Source: Methyloceanibacter sp.
Lineage (GTDB): Bacteria > Pseudomonadota > Alphaproteobacteria > Rhizobiales > Methyloligellaceae
Assembly (NCBI GenBank): GCA_030064755.1
Contig: JASJEH010000023.1
Span: forward strand, 1 to 40,958
Reading direction: 5' to 3'
DNA: 40,958 nucleotides
Below, in pieces: positions 34,059-40,958 of the stretch (the first letter of the stretch is position 1; the number at the start of each line of letters is the position of its first letter). Made by a program: the position numbers and the translations under genes. Below the pieces are notes generated by a model. The model ran no database searches. It was not told the origin of the DNA and saw only the letters and a list, made by a program, of their open reading frames with translations.

Positions 34059-35888
34059 CTAGGTGGTGCCACCCCTCGTCATGACATCATCTTCGGGGGC
34101 AACGTCCGAGGTCTCATCCCCAGCCGCCGGCTCTTGTGAGATCGTGCGCACGTCCTCGATTGTGGCGTCGGGGAAGTGCCGCAGGACTTCTTGAACGGCG
34201 GGATGGGCCTGGAGCGCCTCGATCTCTTGGGCCGCCTCCGCCCGGCGCTGAGCACCCAAGGGCTCCTCGCCCTCCTGTTCGCTCGTAGACACAATCCAAA
34301 CACGGCCGGTCCAGGATTTGAGCTTCCGCATCAGCTCTTGCAACAAGTCCGGCGCGGCCAGCGGTAACGGGTTCAACGCTATATCGCCCGGCTTGAAGTG
34401 CACTAGACGCACCTGTTCTAGAAGCGCGTTCTTGAGCTTGAGATCACGCTTTGCATCCGCAAGCGCGACAACATCCTCGAGGCTCAGAGGCATCGGCAAT
34501 TCAGGCGCGGGACCTAAGTCGGACGCGTCGGCAAATCCGGGCGGTGCCGGGTTCTCGGATTCTTTGCCGCGCTGTTCTTGTCGCACTGCGGATGCCGTGA
34601 CCGGCACCTCGGGCCGCGGTGCTTCAGCGGGCGCAGCGAGCTTGGCCTCATCGCTCTTCGCCGAATCTGTCTTCGCCTCATCGGTCTTGGGCACACTTTG
34701 ACGTGCCATCTCTCCCGGCGGTGGCAGGTCCACTACATAAGCAAGGCGAACCAGCACCATGTCGGCGGCAGCGAGCGGACGCGGGCTGCTTCGCACTTCG
34801 TCATGTCCCTTGAGCAGCATCTGCCAGGCCCGCGCGAGCACCGGCATCGACAGCCGCTTGGAGAGATCCCCGATCCGGCCGCGCTCCTCTTCTCCCGCCG
34901 CGGGATCGATCCCATCGGGCCCTGCAGCCTTTGCTACGGTGACCGCGTGCACCGCATCGGCGAGGTCTGTAATGACCTGCCCAGGTTCCGCGCCATCACG
35001 ATTGAGCTGGTCCAGCGCTGAGAGCGCGCCGCCCGCATCGCCTTTCAGCACCGTTTCCAGCAAGTCAAACACCCGCCCCCGGTCCGCAAGGCCAAGGAGC
35101 GCACGGATGGTGTCTGGCTCAATCTTGCCGGACCCAAAGGCAATGGCACGGTCGAGAATGGAGAGCGCGTCGCGCACCGAGCCCTCGCCTGCGCGAGCGA
35201 TCAGCGAAAGCGCGGCTGGCTCCGCCTCCGTGCCTTCTTCCTTAGCGACATGCGCGAGATGCGTGGCCAGCGTCTCCACATCAATGCGCCTCAGATCAAA
35301 GCGCTGACAGCGTGACAAGACCGTCACGGGCACTTTGCGGATTTCTGTTGTGGCGAAGATGAACTTCACGTGCTCGGGCGGTTCCTCGAGCGTCTTTAAC
35401 AGGCCGTTGAAGGCCTGCTTGGAGAGCATATGCACCTCGTCGACAATATAGACCTTGTATCGCGCCGTGTTGGGCTTGTAGTGCGCGCTGTCGATCAGGT
35501 CGCGAATGTCGTCGATGCCTGTGTGCGAGGCAGCATCCATCTCGATCACATCAAGATGGCGGCCTTCGAGAATGGCCCGGCAGTGGACGCCCTCTTGTTG
35601 GATGTCGATCGTAGCGCCCTCGCCATCTGGCCCTTCGTAGTTTAGCGCCCGTGCGACGAGGCGAGCGGTGGTCGTCTTCCCCACCCCACGTACGCCGGTG
35701 AGCATATAGGCCTGTGCAATGCGGCCCGAAGCAAAGGCATTGCGCAACGTTCGGACCATGGGGTCCTGGCCGATGAGCTCGGCAAAAACCTTCGGCCGAT
35801 ACTTGCGCGCCAAGGCCGCATGGCTGGCGATCTCACTTCGGTTCGGGTCTTGAGCCTGGTTTTCGGACATCGGGAAAGCGGCACTCAC
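34059..35888 (-). CDS. dnaX: DNA polymerase III subunit gamma/tau
   Basis: Clamp-loader ATPase (609 residues). An ATPase domain carries LARKYRPKVFAELIGQ, Walker A GVRGVGKTT (about 65-73), Walker B VYIVDEVHMLS, an SRC region (TVLSRCQRFDLRR) and sensor 2 features. The zinc-module cysteines of E. coli DnaX are mostly absent (IDIQQEGVHCRAILEGRH), as in related Alphaproteobacteria. A long Pro/Glu/Ala linker separates the conserved C-terminal domain (PLSLEDVVALADAKRDLKLK), which binds the polymerase. The start is GTG 35888 or ATG 35870; neither has a strong ribosome site. It follows the SRP RNA gene on the same strand. Confidence 0.95.
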   Translation of the reverse strand: MSAAFPMSENQAQDPNRSEIASHAALARKYRPKVFAELIGQDPMVRTLRNAFASGRIAQAYMLTGVRGVGKTTTARLVARALNYEGPDGEGATIDIQQEGVHCRAILEGRHLDVIEMDAASHTGIDDIRDLIDSAHYKPNTARYKVYIVDEVHMLSKQAFNGLLKTLEEPPEHVKFIFATTEIRKVPVTVLSRCQRFDLRRIDVETLATHLAHVAKEEGTEAEPAALSLIARAGEGSVRDALSILDRAIAFGSGKIEPDTIRALLGLADRGRVFDLLETVLKGDAGGALSALDQLNRDGAEPGQVITDLADAVHAVTVAKAAGPDGIDPAAGEEERGRIGDLSKRLSMPVLARAWQMLLKGHDEVRSSPRPLAAADMVLVRLAYVVDLPPPGEMARQSVPKTDEAKTDSAKSDEAKLAAPAEAPRPEVPVTASAVRQEQRGKESENPAPPGFADASDLGPAPELPMPLSLEDVVALADAKRDLKLKNALLEQVRLVHFKPGDIALNPLPLAAPDLLQELMRKLKSWTGRVWIVSTSEQEGEEPLGAQRRAEAAQEIEALQAHPAVQEVLRHFPDATIEDVRTISQEPAAGDETSDVAPEDDVMTRGGTT

Positions 35889-36006
35889 GCCTTAGAGTCA
35901 GTCGGTGCATCAGTTGGAGCCGCCTCTCAAGCCTCCAGGCACAAGATGGCAGTGCGCGCCGAGTTTACGCGATGCACGGGACGCACGGAACAGATGCACG
36001 AAAAGA

Positions 36007-36105
36007 GGTGGGAGGCTGAACAATCAACCCGCGAAACGCTCGTTAGGGCTGCTTCCTTCCGGACCTGACCCGGTTGGCGAGGCACGCGCCTGCCGCCAAC
36101 CTCCC
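36007..36105 (-). ncRNA. ffs: Signal recognition particle RNA (small bacterial 4.5S type)
   Basis: The minus strand contains the invariant SRP core GGTCAGGTCCGGAAGGAAGC with the asymmetric and symmetric internal loops flanking a GGAA tetraloop. GGGAGG at the 5' end pairs with CCTCCC at the 3' end, giving a rod of about 99 nt ending in CTCTTTT, a terminator-like tail. It binds Ffh to target nascent membrane proteins, functionally upstream of YidC in this window. The position directly upstream of dnaX is common in Alphaproteobacteria. The exact ends are estimated from pairing. Confidence 0.9.
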
Positions 36106-36220
36106 TATCCACAATATCGTGGAAGCTAGCCCTTGTGGCAAGCGGGTGCGGCACCAATCTAGCCAAGAGCGCTGGGAATCCACCCGGATGAATCGCTGGG
36201 TGAGCCGCCAGGAGGGCCCT

Positions 36221-36553
36221 ATGGATAGCAGCCAGCTTGCGATCTTCGATGCGATGCCTTTCCTCTTTTGGGCAAAGAGCGAAGACGGGCGATACGTCTG
36301 GGGCAATAGGAAAATCAACGAATTCGCCAAGCAGAACGTGCTTGGGAAGACCGACGATGACCTTCCCTGGGCCGACAACGCCGAGGCCCTCAGAGAGGAT
36401 GACCGCGAAGTCTTGCGAACAGGGAAACCCATCTTCCGTCACGAATATGTCGATCAGTCCGAGAAGGGCCAAGCCACGCTGAGCGTCTGCAAGTTTCCGG
36501 GCGTTCTGGACGGTGCGCGATGCGTGATGGGCGTCTCCTTCGTGATCGAATAG
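36221..36553 (+). CDS. Stand-alone PAS-domain protein
   Basis: A 110-residue protein consisting of one PAS fold (PAS_4-like): FDAMPFLFWAKSEDGRYVWGNRKINEFA opens the domain, GKTDDDLPWADNAEALREDD forms the central helix region, and RHEYVDQSEKGQATLSVCKFPGV with VMGVSFVIE forms the beta strands. No output domain follows. The ATG at 36221 has the strong site CAGGAGGG; the track start is rejected. The methyltransferase gene follows after 13 bases, so this may be a sensory partner, but no ligand or signalling output can be inferred. The upstream bases hold the SRP RNA on the other strand. Confidence 0.8.
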   Translation: MDSSQLAIFDAMPFLFWAKSEDGRYVWGNRKINEFAKQNVLGKTDDDLPWADNAEALREDDREVLRTGKPIFRHEYVDQSEKGQATLSVCKFPGVLDGARCVMGVSFVIE

Positions 36554-36566
36554 GCTGCACCGGACC

Positions 36567-37376
36567 ATGACCTCCCAAACCGCAGGCGTAAACGTTCACT
36601 CCTTCACCGATATCGATGACTCAAGCTTATCGACCTACGTCGCGACCTTGGAGATTTTCGATGCGGTCCCACAGCTTCAGGAGCTGAAAGCGCTGGCTCG
36701 AGCGCGTGTCCGTCCTGGCGACGCGATCCTCGATGTGGGATGCGGATACGGAATAGAGAGTCTCCAGCTGGCTCCATTAACCCAGCCGGGCGGCAATCTG
36801 ATTGGAATCGACAAGAGCAGTGCGTTTGTCGACCTCGCCCGCAAACGTGCCGCCGACGTGACGTTGCCCGTCGATTTCCGCGTTGGCAATGCCGAGGCGC
36901 TCGCGTTTGATGACGATACCTTTGACCTATCTCGTGTCGAGCGCGTCCTCGTTTATCTGGCGGACCCGAAACAAGCTTTAAGTGAGATGCGCCGGGTAAC
37001 GAAGCCGGGCGGCACGATCGAAACGATCGAGCCAGACTTTGGCACCGATATCATCAACGTGCCGGACAGAAAGCTCGCGCGCCGAATTCGCGATTACGAA
37101 TGCGATGTGAATGTCCCGCAGGGTCTCTTGATGCGCGATATGCCCTGGATCCTAGAGGACCTCGGCTTCAACGACATCGAGATCAACACGCGTATTCTGG
37201 TCTTTCCGGAGCAGCTCGCCGTGGACTATTTCATTCAAATGGGCGCGAATGCTCAACGCGCCGGCGTCATCAGTAAAGACGAAGAGGAGGCCTGGGCCGC
37301 GGCCGTCAACGCGCTAAAGGCCGATGGGCGGCTGTTTGCCACCATTGGCTATTACCTCTTCACCGCGAAGGCCTGA
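36567..37376 (+). CDS. Class I SAM-dependent methyltransferase
   Basis: A 269-residue methyltransferase with a Rossmann-like fold. Motif I is AILDVGCGYGIESLQL (SAM binding), the acidic end of strand 2 is LIGIDKSSAFVDLA, motif III is FRVGNAEALAFDDDTFDLS, and post-motif features are LSEMRRVTKPGGTIETIEPD. This is the Methyltransf_11/31 type seen in enzymes acting on small molecules; the substrate is unknown. Start ATG 36567 follows a weak site, 13 bases after the PAS gene, so the two are probably co-transcribed. It is convergent with pheA across 69 bases. Confidence 0.85.
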   Translation: MTSQTAGVNVHSFTDIDDSSLSTYVATLEIFDAVPQLQELKALARARVRPGDAILDVGCGYGIESLQLAPLTQPGGNLIGIDKSSAFVDLARKRAADVTLPVDFRVGNAEALAFDDDTFDLSRVERVLVYLADPKQALSEMRRVTKPGGTIETIEPDFGTDIINVPDRKLARRIRDYECDVNVPQGLLMRDMPWILEDLGFNDIEINTRILVFPEQLAVDYFIQMGANAQRAGVISKDEEEAWAAAVNALKADGRLFATIGYYLFTAKA

Positions 37377-37445
37377 CAGGGGGCCGGCGCCGAAACCACG
37401 AAGGCACTGGATCGACGTTGCGACGTTGAAGCCTTCATGCTTCGA

Positions 37446-38303
37446 CTACGCTTTCAGGGTGCGGCGAAACTGGCTCGCAGGATAGGTGCCAAGGACCCTG
37501 ACTTCACTCGTGTAGAAGTCGAGCTCCTCCATAGCGAGCTGCACGGGCCGCGCATCAGGGTGCCCTTCAATGTCGGCGTAAAACATGGTCGCGTTGAACG
37601 ATCCCTCCAACTGGTAGGATTCTAGCTTGGTCATGTTCACTCCATTCGTGGCGAAGCCTCCCAATGCCTTGTAGAGCGCAGCGGGCACGTTACGGACGCG
37701 GAAGACAAAGGTCGTCAAGACGGGACCGTTGTTGACCTTTGTCTTCACAGGCTTCGCGGACAGGATGACGAACCGTGTCGTATTGTGGGCCGCGTCCTCG
37801 ATATCCCGCTTGGCGACTTTGAGCCCGTAGATTTCGGCCGCGAGCTTTGACGCGATGGCTGCCTGAGTCGGATCGGCCGCTTCGCTGACGTGTCTCGCCG
37901 CACCGGCGGTATCGGCTTCGGTCACAGGTTGGAGCTTCAGGTTGGCGATGATCTTTCGGCATTGTCCGAGCGCCATGATGTGGCTGTGGACGGATTTGAG
38001 GCCAGCAAGCTTGGCGCCTGGCAGCGTGAGCAACTGATGCCGAATGCGCTCGAAATGCTCTCCAATGATGAAGAGGCCCGAGTCGGGCAGTAGGTGATGG
38101 ATGTCCGCTACGCGCCCGGCGACCGAGTTCTCGATTGGGATCATTGCGAGCTTCGCAGCGCCCGTCTTCACGGCGGCGAGCGCATCCTCGAAGGTGGCGC
38201 ATGGGACCGCCTCCATATCCGGATAGGCATCGTTGGCCGCCAGGTGCGAGTTGGCGCCCGGTTCTCCTTGGAAGGCGATTCGATTTGCGCGCTTCGCTGC
38301 CAT
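37446..38303 (-). CDS. pheA: Prephenate dehydratase
   Basis: Converts prephenate to phenylpyruvate in phenylalanine synthesis. The 285-residue protein has the dehydratase domain (IAFQGEPGANSHLAANDAYPD, MIPIENSVAGRVADIHHLL, and the catalytic TRF in NTTRFVIL) and a C-terminal ACT domain (LTTFVFRVRNVPAALYKALGGF, then ESYQLEGSFNATMFYADIEGH) that binds phenylalanine for feedback control. There is no chorismate mutase domain, so it is the monofunctional form usual in Alphaproteobacteria. It follows kdsB by 50 bases. Confidence 0.96.
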   Translation of the reverse strand: MAAKRANRIAFQGEPGANSHLAANDAYPDMEAVPCATFEDALAAVKTGAAKLAMIPIENSVAGRVADIHHLLPDSGLFIIGEHFERIRHQLLTLPGAKLAGLKSVHSHIMALGQCRKIIANLKLQPVTEADTAGAARHVSEAADPTQAAIASKLAAEIYGLKVAKRDIEDAAHNTTRFVILSAKPVKTKVNNGPVLTTFVFRVRNVPAALYKALGGFATNGVNMTKLESYQLEGSFNATMFYADIEGHPDARPVQLAMEELDFYTSEVRVLGTYPASQFRRTLKA

Positions 38304-38353
38304 CGCAGTCTTGAGCTTCTTCGTTGATCTGTAGGGGCAACGGCAGGAAATTC

Positions 38354-39091
38354 TTATGCGGTTTCAAGAATTTCGCGCGCCCGTGTGAGGTCGGCGGGAG
38401 TATCGACACCGAGCGGAACCGTGTCAACGAGACCGACATGAATGCGCATGCCGGCCTCCAGCGCGCGAAGCTGTTCGAGCTTCTCGCGCATTTCGAGCGG
38501 TGAGGGCCGAAGCCCCACAAACTGTTCTAGGGCTGCGCGACGGTAGGCGTACAGCCCGATGTGATGATAGAGCGGGCCCTCGCCATGGGGCGCGGTGGCA
38601 CGCGTAAAGTACAGGGCGTTGAGGATACCGCCGCGCGACAGCGGAGACCCGACTACCTTCACGACGTTCGGATTGGTGCGCTCTTCGTCGCGCACGATTT
38701 CCGCGGCGATCGTGCCAATGTCGGCCTCGCCGGACTCGAGGGCTTCGACGCATTTGCGAATTAGCTTGGGCTCGAGCGTCGGTAAATCTCCTTGCAGATT
38801 TACCACGACGTCAAATTGCCGCTCGGCGTCGGCTGCCTGCAGCGCCTCGTGGATTCTGTCGGACCCACTTGCATGGTCCGCGCGCGTGAGCACGGAGTCG
38901 CCACCGGCGCGGGCCACTGCGTCCTGAACCGCTTGGGAATCAGTGGCCACCAGTACAGGACCGCATCCGGCCTCGACTGCCCTGCGCCAGACGTGAACAA
39001 TCATTGGCTCGCCCGCGATCGACGCGAGCGGTTTGTCGGGCAAACGGGTCGCAGCACGCCGCGCTGGGATGACGATTATTGATTTTGTCAT
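38354..39091 (-). CDS. kdsB: 3-deoxy-manno-octulosonate cytidylyltransferase
   Basis: Activates Kdo to CMP-Kdo for lipopolysaccharide core assembly. The 245-residue protein shows [21 protein letters not shown] (CTP binding), [33 protein letters not shown] with the metal-binding acidic residue, and [11 protein letters not shown]. Length is normal. A ribosome site CGGGAAACA precedes the ATG. Together with pheA downstream and the divergent membrane cytochrome upstream, this is the arrangement seen around cycM in rhizobia. Confidence 0.96.
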   Translation of the reverse strand: MTKSIIVIPARRAATRLPDKPLASIAGEPMIVHVWRRAVEAGCGPVLVATDSQAVQDAVARAGGDSVLTRADHASGSDRIHEALQAADAERQFDVVVNLQGDLPTLEPKLIRKCVEALESGEADIGTIAAEIVRDEERTNPNVVKVVGSPLSRGGILNALYFTRATAPHGEGPLYHHIGLYAYRRAALEQFVGLRPSPLEMREKLEQLRALEAGMRIHVGLVDTVPLGVDTPADLTRAREILETA

Positions 39092-39248
39092 TGTTTCCCG
39101 AGTGTTAGCTTTGAAATGCCCTTTGAGACAATCTTGCCAACTACGCTGATTCTGTCAGTTGCAACAACCGGCTGCCCCTTATAGTGTCAACCCGCGTCGT
39201 AAGAGCTATTTTGAAGTAGCCTTTTTCCTGCCGGGGGGACATCGAAAC

Positions 39249-40628
39249 ATGAAATACTACTTCTACAATAAGGTCGCCATGGCGGTGCTGCTGGCACTGC
39301 TGTTGTTCTTTGGCACCCGCACACTCATCGACGTCCTGTATGAAGAAAAGCTGCCGGCAACGCCGGGCTACGAAGTGGCGGGCGCTGAGGAAGACCTCGT
39401 TCACGGCGGCGCAGAGAAAAAAGAAGAAGACAAAGGCGCGGCATTCATCTTGGCCATGAACAAGGCGGACCCCGCAAAGGGCGAGCAAGGCGTTGCGCTT
39501 TGTAAAGCTTGTCATAGCTTTGAGAAGGGCGGTCCGAACATGATCGGGCCGGGACTTTACGGCATCCTCGGAAAGAAGATCGGCGACCACGAGGGATACA
39601 CGTACAGCGCGGCTTTGAAGGACCACGGCGGCGAGTGGACCTTGGAGGACATGAATCTCTGGCTTGAGAACCCACAAGCCTACGCCGCGGGGACTACAAT
39701 GGCCTATGCCGGTCTCCCAAATGTGCAGGACCGCGCCAACATCATCGCTTACATGAACCAGAACAGCGATGATCCGCTGCCAATCCCTGAACCTGCCGAG
39801 GCCCCGGCGGCAGAGGAGGCCGCAGACGCCGGCGCGCCAGAGGAAAGCCCTGACGAGGCGGCACCGGAAATCCTGTCGCTGCTGGCCGAAGCCGATCCGG
39901 CTAAGGGCGAAAAAGACGCGGCGCTTTGCAAAGTTTGCCACTCCTTCAACGCTGGTGGCCCGACCATGGTCGGTCCGAACCTGCACAATATCGTCGGTGC
40001 TGAGCTCGCTAAGAAGGAAGGTTTCAGCTACTCGCAGGCCCTGAAGGACAAGGGTGGTGCCTGGACCTATCAGCGGTTGGATGAATGGCTGCAGAATCCG
40101 CAAGCCTTCGCCGCCGGCACCACGATGGCTTATCCGGGCATCGCCGACGCGAAGAAGCGTGCAGACGTGATCGCATACATGCGTAGCGAGACGGAGAACC
40201 CGCCACCCCTTCCGGTCGGTGACGCCGTCGCGGCGCCAGCCGAGGAAGAAGCCAAGTCTGAGAACGCTGACGATCCCGGAGAGGCTGCGGAAGACTCTGC
40301 GCCGGCCGAAGAGGCCGCTCCCGCAGAGGACGCGGCTCCGGCCGCGGAAACGGCTCCCGCCCAAGAAACTAAGCCTGCGGAGCCCGCAGCGACTGAAGCC
40401 GCGGATAGCGAAACGGTGGTCAATTCGCCCAAGGTTTCTGAAGACGCGCCAAAGGCGCCACACAAGGGGGAGCCGCCGTCTCCTAACCAGCCGCAGCCAG
40501 TGTTTCCGTCCGAAACTTCGTCCACAATGCCGCAAGCCGATGAGCCGGGCACAGCCGAGAGCGGCGATGGCCAGTCTTCGTGGCCGCAGCCAGTCTATCC
40601 GGACGGTAAACCGGACGGCGTCGAGTAG
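39249..40628 (+). CDS. Membrane-anchored cytochrome c with two heme domains (CycM-like) and acidic proline-rich tail
   Basis: A 459-residue c-type cytochrome. An uncleaved signal anchor (VAMAVLLALLLFFGTRTLIDVL, about residues 9-30) leads to two class I cytochrome c domains of about 100 residues. Heme motifs are CKACH (Cys85-His89) and CKVCH (Cys227-His231), with axial methionines Met151 and Met293 in the repeated AAGTTMAY motif. A Pro/Ala/Glu linker joins them, and a tail of about 145 residues (314-459) is acidic and Pro-rich, ending in a PQPVFP.../PQPVYP... repeat. Single-domain CycM (cytochrome c552) of rhizobia feeds cytochrome aa3 oxidase; the doubled form here could shuttle or store electrons. 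The start ATG 39249 follows GGGGGGACATCG; the TTG of the track at 39159 is rejected. It is divergent from kdsB. Confidence 0.92.
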   Translation: MKYYFYNKVAMAVLLALLLFFGTRTLIDVLYEEKLPATPGYEVAGAEEDLVHGGAEKKEEDKGAAFILAMNKADPAKGEQGVALCKACHSFEKGGPNMIGPGLYGILGKKIGDHEGYTYSAALKDHGGEWTLEDMNLWLENPQAYAAGTTMAYAGLPNVQDRANIIAYMNQNSDDPLPIPEPAEAPAAEEAADAGAPEESPDEAAPEILSLLAEADPAKGEKDAALCKVCHSFNAGGPTMVGPNLHNIVGAELAKKEGFSYSQALKDKGGAWTYQRLDEWLQNPQAFAAGTTMAYPGIADAKKRADVIAYMRSETENPPPLPVGDAVAAPAEEEAKSENADDPGEAAEDSAPAEEAAPAEDAAPAAETAPAQETKPAEPAATEAADSETVVNSPKVSEDAPKAPHKGEPPSPNQPQPVFPSETSSTMPQADEPGTAESGDGQSSWPQPVYPDGKPDGVE

Positions 40629-40655
40629 AGACGACAGGCAGCAAGACTGTTTGGA

Positions 40656-40958
40656 TCAAGGGCCCCTTGTCTGGGGCCCTTTTTCGTTGAGGGCGTCCTC
40701 GTTGAGAGCACCATCGGCAGGCTCCCCGTCGCTCGCACGCACCGGGCGGCGTATGAATGTCACCATCACGAAGCTGATGACCATCAGCAGGAGCCAAGAC
40801 CCTAGTTTGGCAATAGACACAGGTCTCCATCCATCCGATTGATTGGGATAGATCCAGGCGCGAGAGAACGTGCTGAGATTCTCCGCAAACCAAATGAAGA
40901 GAGCGACTAGGACAAGTCCCACGAGCAGTGGCATGGATAGCCGATAGCGGAAGACTCG
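40656..40958 (-). CDS. DUF817 family membrane protein (5' end outside the window)
   Basis: C-terminal 100 residues of a DUF817-family integral membrane protein. The frame continues to the window edge (RVFRYRLS before the internal Met). Two TM helices are visible (PLLVGLVLVALFIWFAENL and LGSWLLLMVISFVMVTFI), separated by the family loop WIYPNQSDGWRPVSIAKLG. The function is unknown. The end (NEKGPQTRGP) is encoded inside the cytochrome's terminator, so the convergent gene and terminator overlap. Confidence 0.85.
   Translation of the reverse strand, partial: RVFRYRLSMPLLVGLVLVALFIWFAENLSTFSRAWIYPNQSDGWRPVSIAKLGSWLLLMVISFVMVTFIRRPVRASDGEPADGALNEDALNEKGPQTRGP
40658..40684 (+). terminator. Intrinsic terminator of the cytochrome c gene
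   Basis: AAGGGCCCC pairs with GGGGCCCTT around a 6-base loop, followed by T residues. It lies 29 bases after the cytochrome stop and overlaps the last codons of the convergent DUF817 gene. Confidence 0.85.

Noticed and set aside
39141-40535. 464-residue ORF antisense to the cytochrome gene
   Set aside because: Frame is open only because the sense codons are Ala/Glu/Pro rich; the two heme motifs on the sense strand decide the matter.

Overview
The window is a dense, GC-rich, single-organism chromosomal segment from an alphaproteobacterium, most likely of the order Hyphomicrobiales. The evidence is gene order and family flavour: rpmH-rnpA-yidC-engB-argB-dapD-dapE, SRP RNA-dnaX-ybaB, a CycM-like cytochrome divergent from kdsB-pheA, and a DnaX that has lost its zinc cysteines. 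A type III glutamine synthetase homologue at the left edge would fit a methylotroph-like relative, but this is only a hint. I see no IS element, phage gene, integrase, CRISPR array, plasmid backbone or conflict-system signature. It looks like core genome with a few small accessory genes.

Layout. Positions 1-2267 hold a truncated glutamine synthetase III/GMAS-family gene coupled to a MetX-fold alpha/beta hydrolase. Positions 2464-6815 hold an RND efflux adaptor and pump. Next come tRNA-Arg(ACG) on the minus strand, a YcgN-type cysteine-cluster gene and a small lipoprotein. Minus-strand genes follow: an orphan histidine kinase, an AIM24-family protein, and a flavin disulfide reductase paired with a TVP38-type membrane protein. 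Positions 13416-16931 are the ribosome/membrane-insertion block rpmH-rnpA-yidC-engB. Positions 16958-22366 carry argB, an HAD nucleotidase, dapD, a DUF805 protein, dapE and murI (arginine, lysine and peptidoglycan precursor synthesis). Convergent to these are def-fmt-truA. Positions 24795-26545 carry rmuC and a small two-TM ion channel. Positions 26542-30275 are a SitABCD-type manganese/iron ABC importer with a Fur/Mur-like operator on its promoter. Divergent from it are an AmpG-like permease and a small membrane protein. Positions 32045-36105 (minus) are recR, a peroxiredoxin, ybaB, dnaX and the SRP RNA. Then come a PAS-only protein, a methyltransferase, pheA and kdsB. The window closes with a two-heme-domain membrane cytochrome c and the end of a DUF817 gene.

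Working together: cell-wall precursor synthesis (dapD, dapE, murI) and recycling (AmpG), translation start-up and maturation (fmt, def, truA, rpmH, rnpA, tRNA-Arg), membrane protein targeting (SRP RNA, YidC) and DNA replication/repair (DnaX, YbaB, RecR, RmuC) dominate. The most informative regulatory signal is a near-perfect 17-nt palindrome overlapping the -35 region of sitA. Several promoters sit so close to start codons (argB, def, rmuC) that leaderless or near-leaderless mRNAs are predicted. I did not find a clearly novel multi-gene system. The best candidates for a second look are the doubled CycM-like cytochrome, the glutamine-synthetase/hydrolase pair, the altered RND proton relay and the YidC tail. 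All assignments rest on reading motifs by eye; no database search was run.
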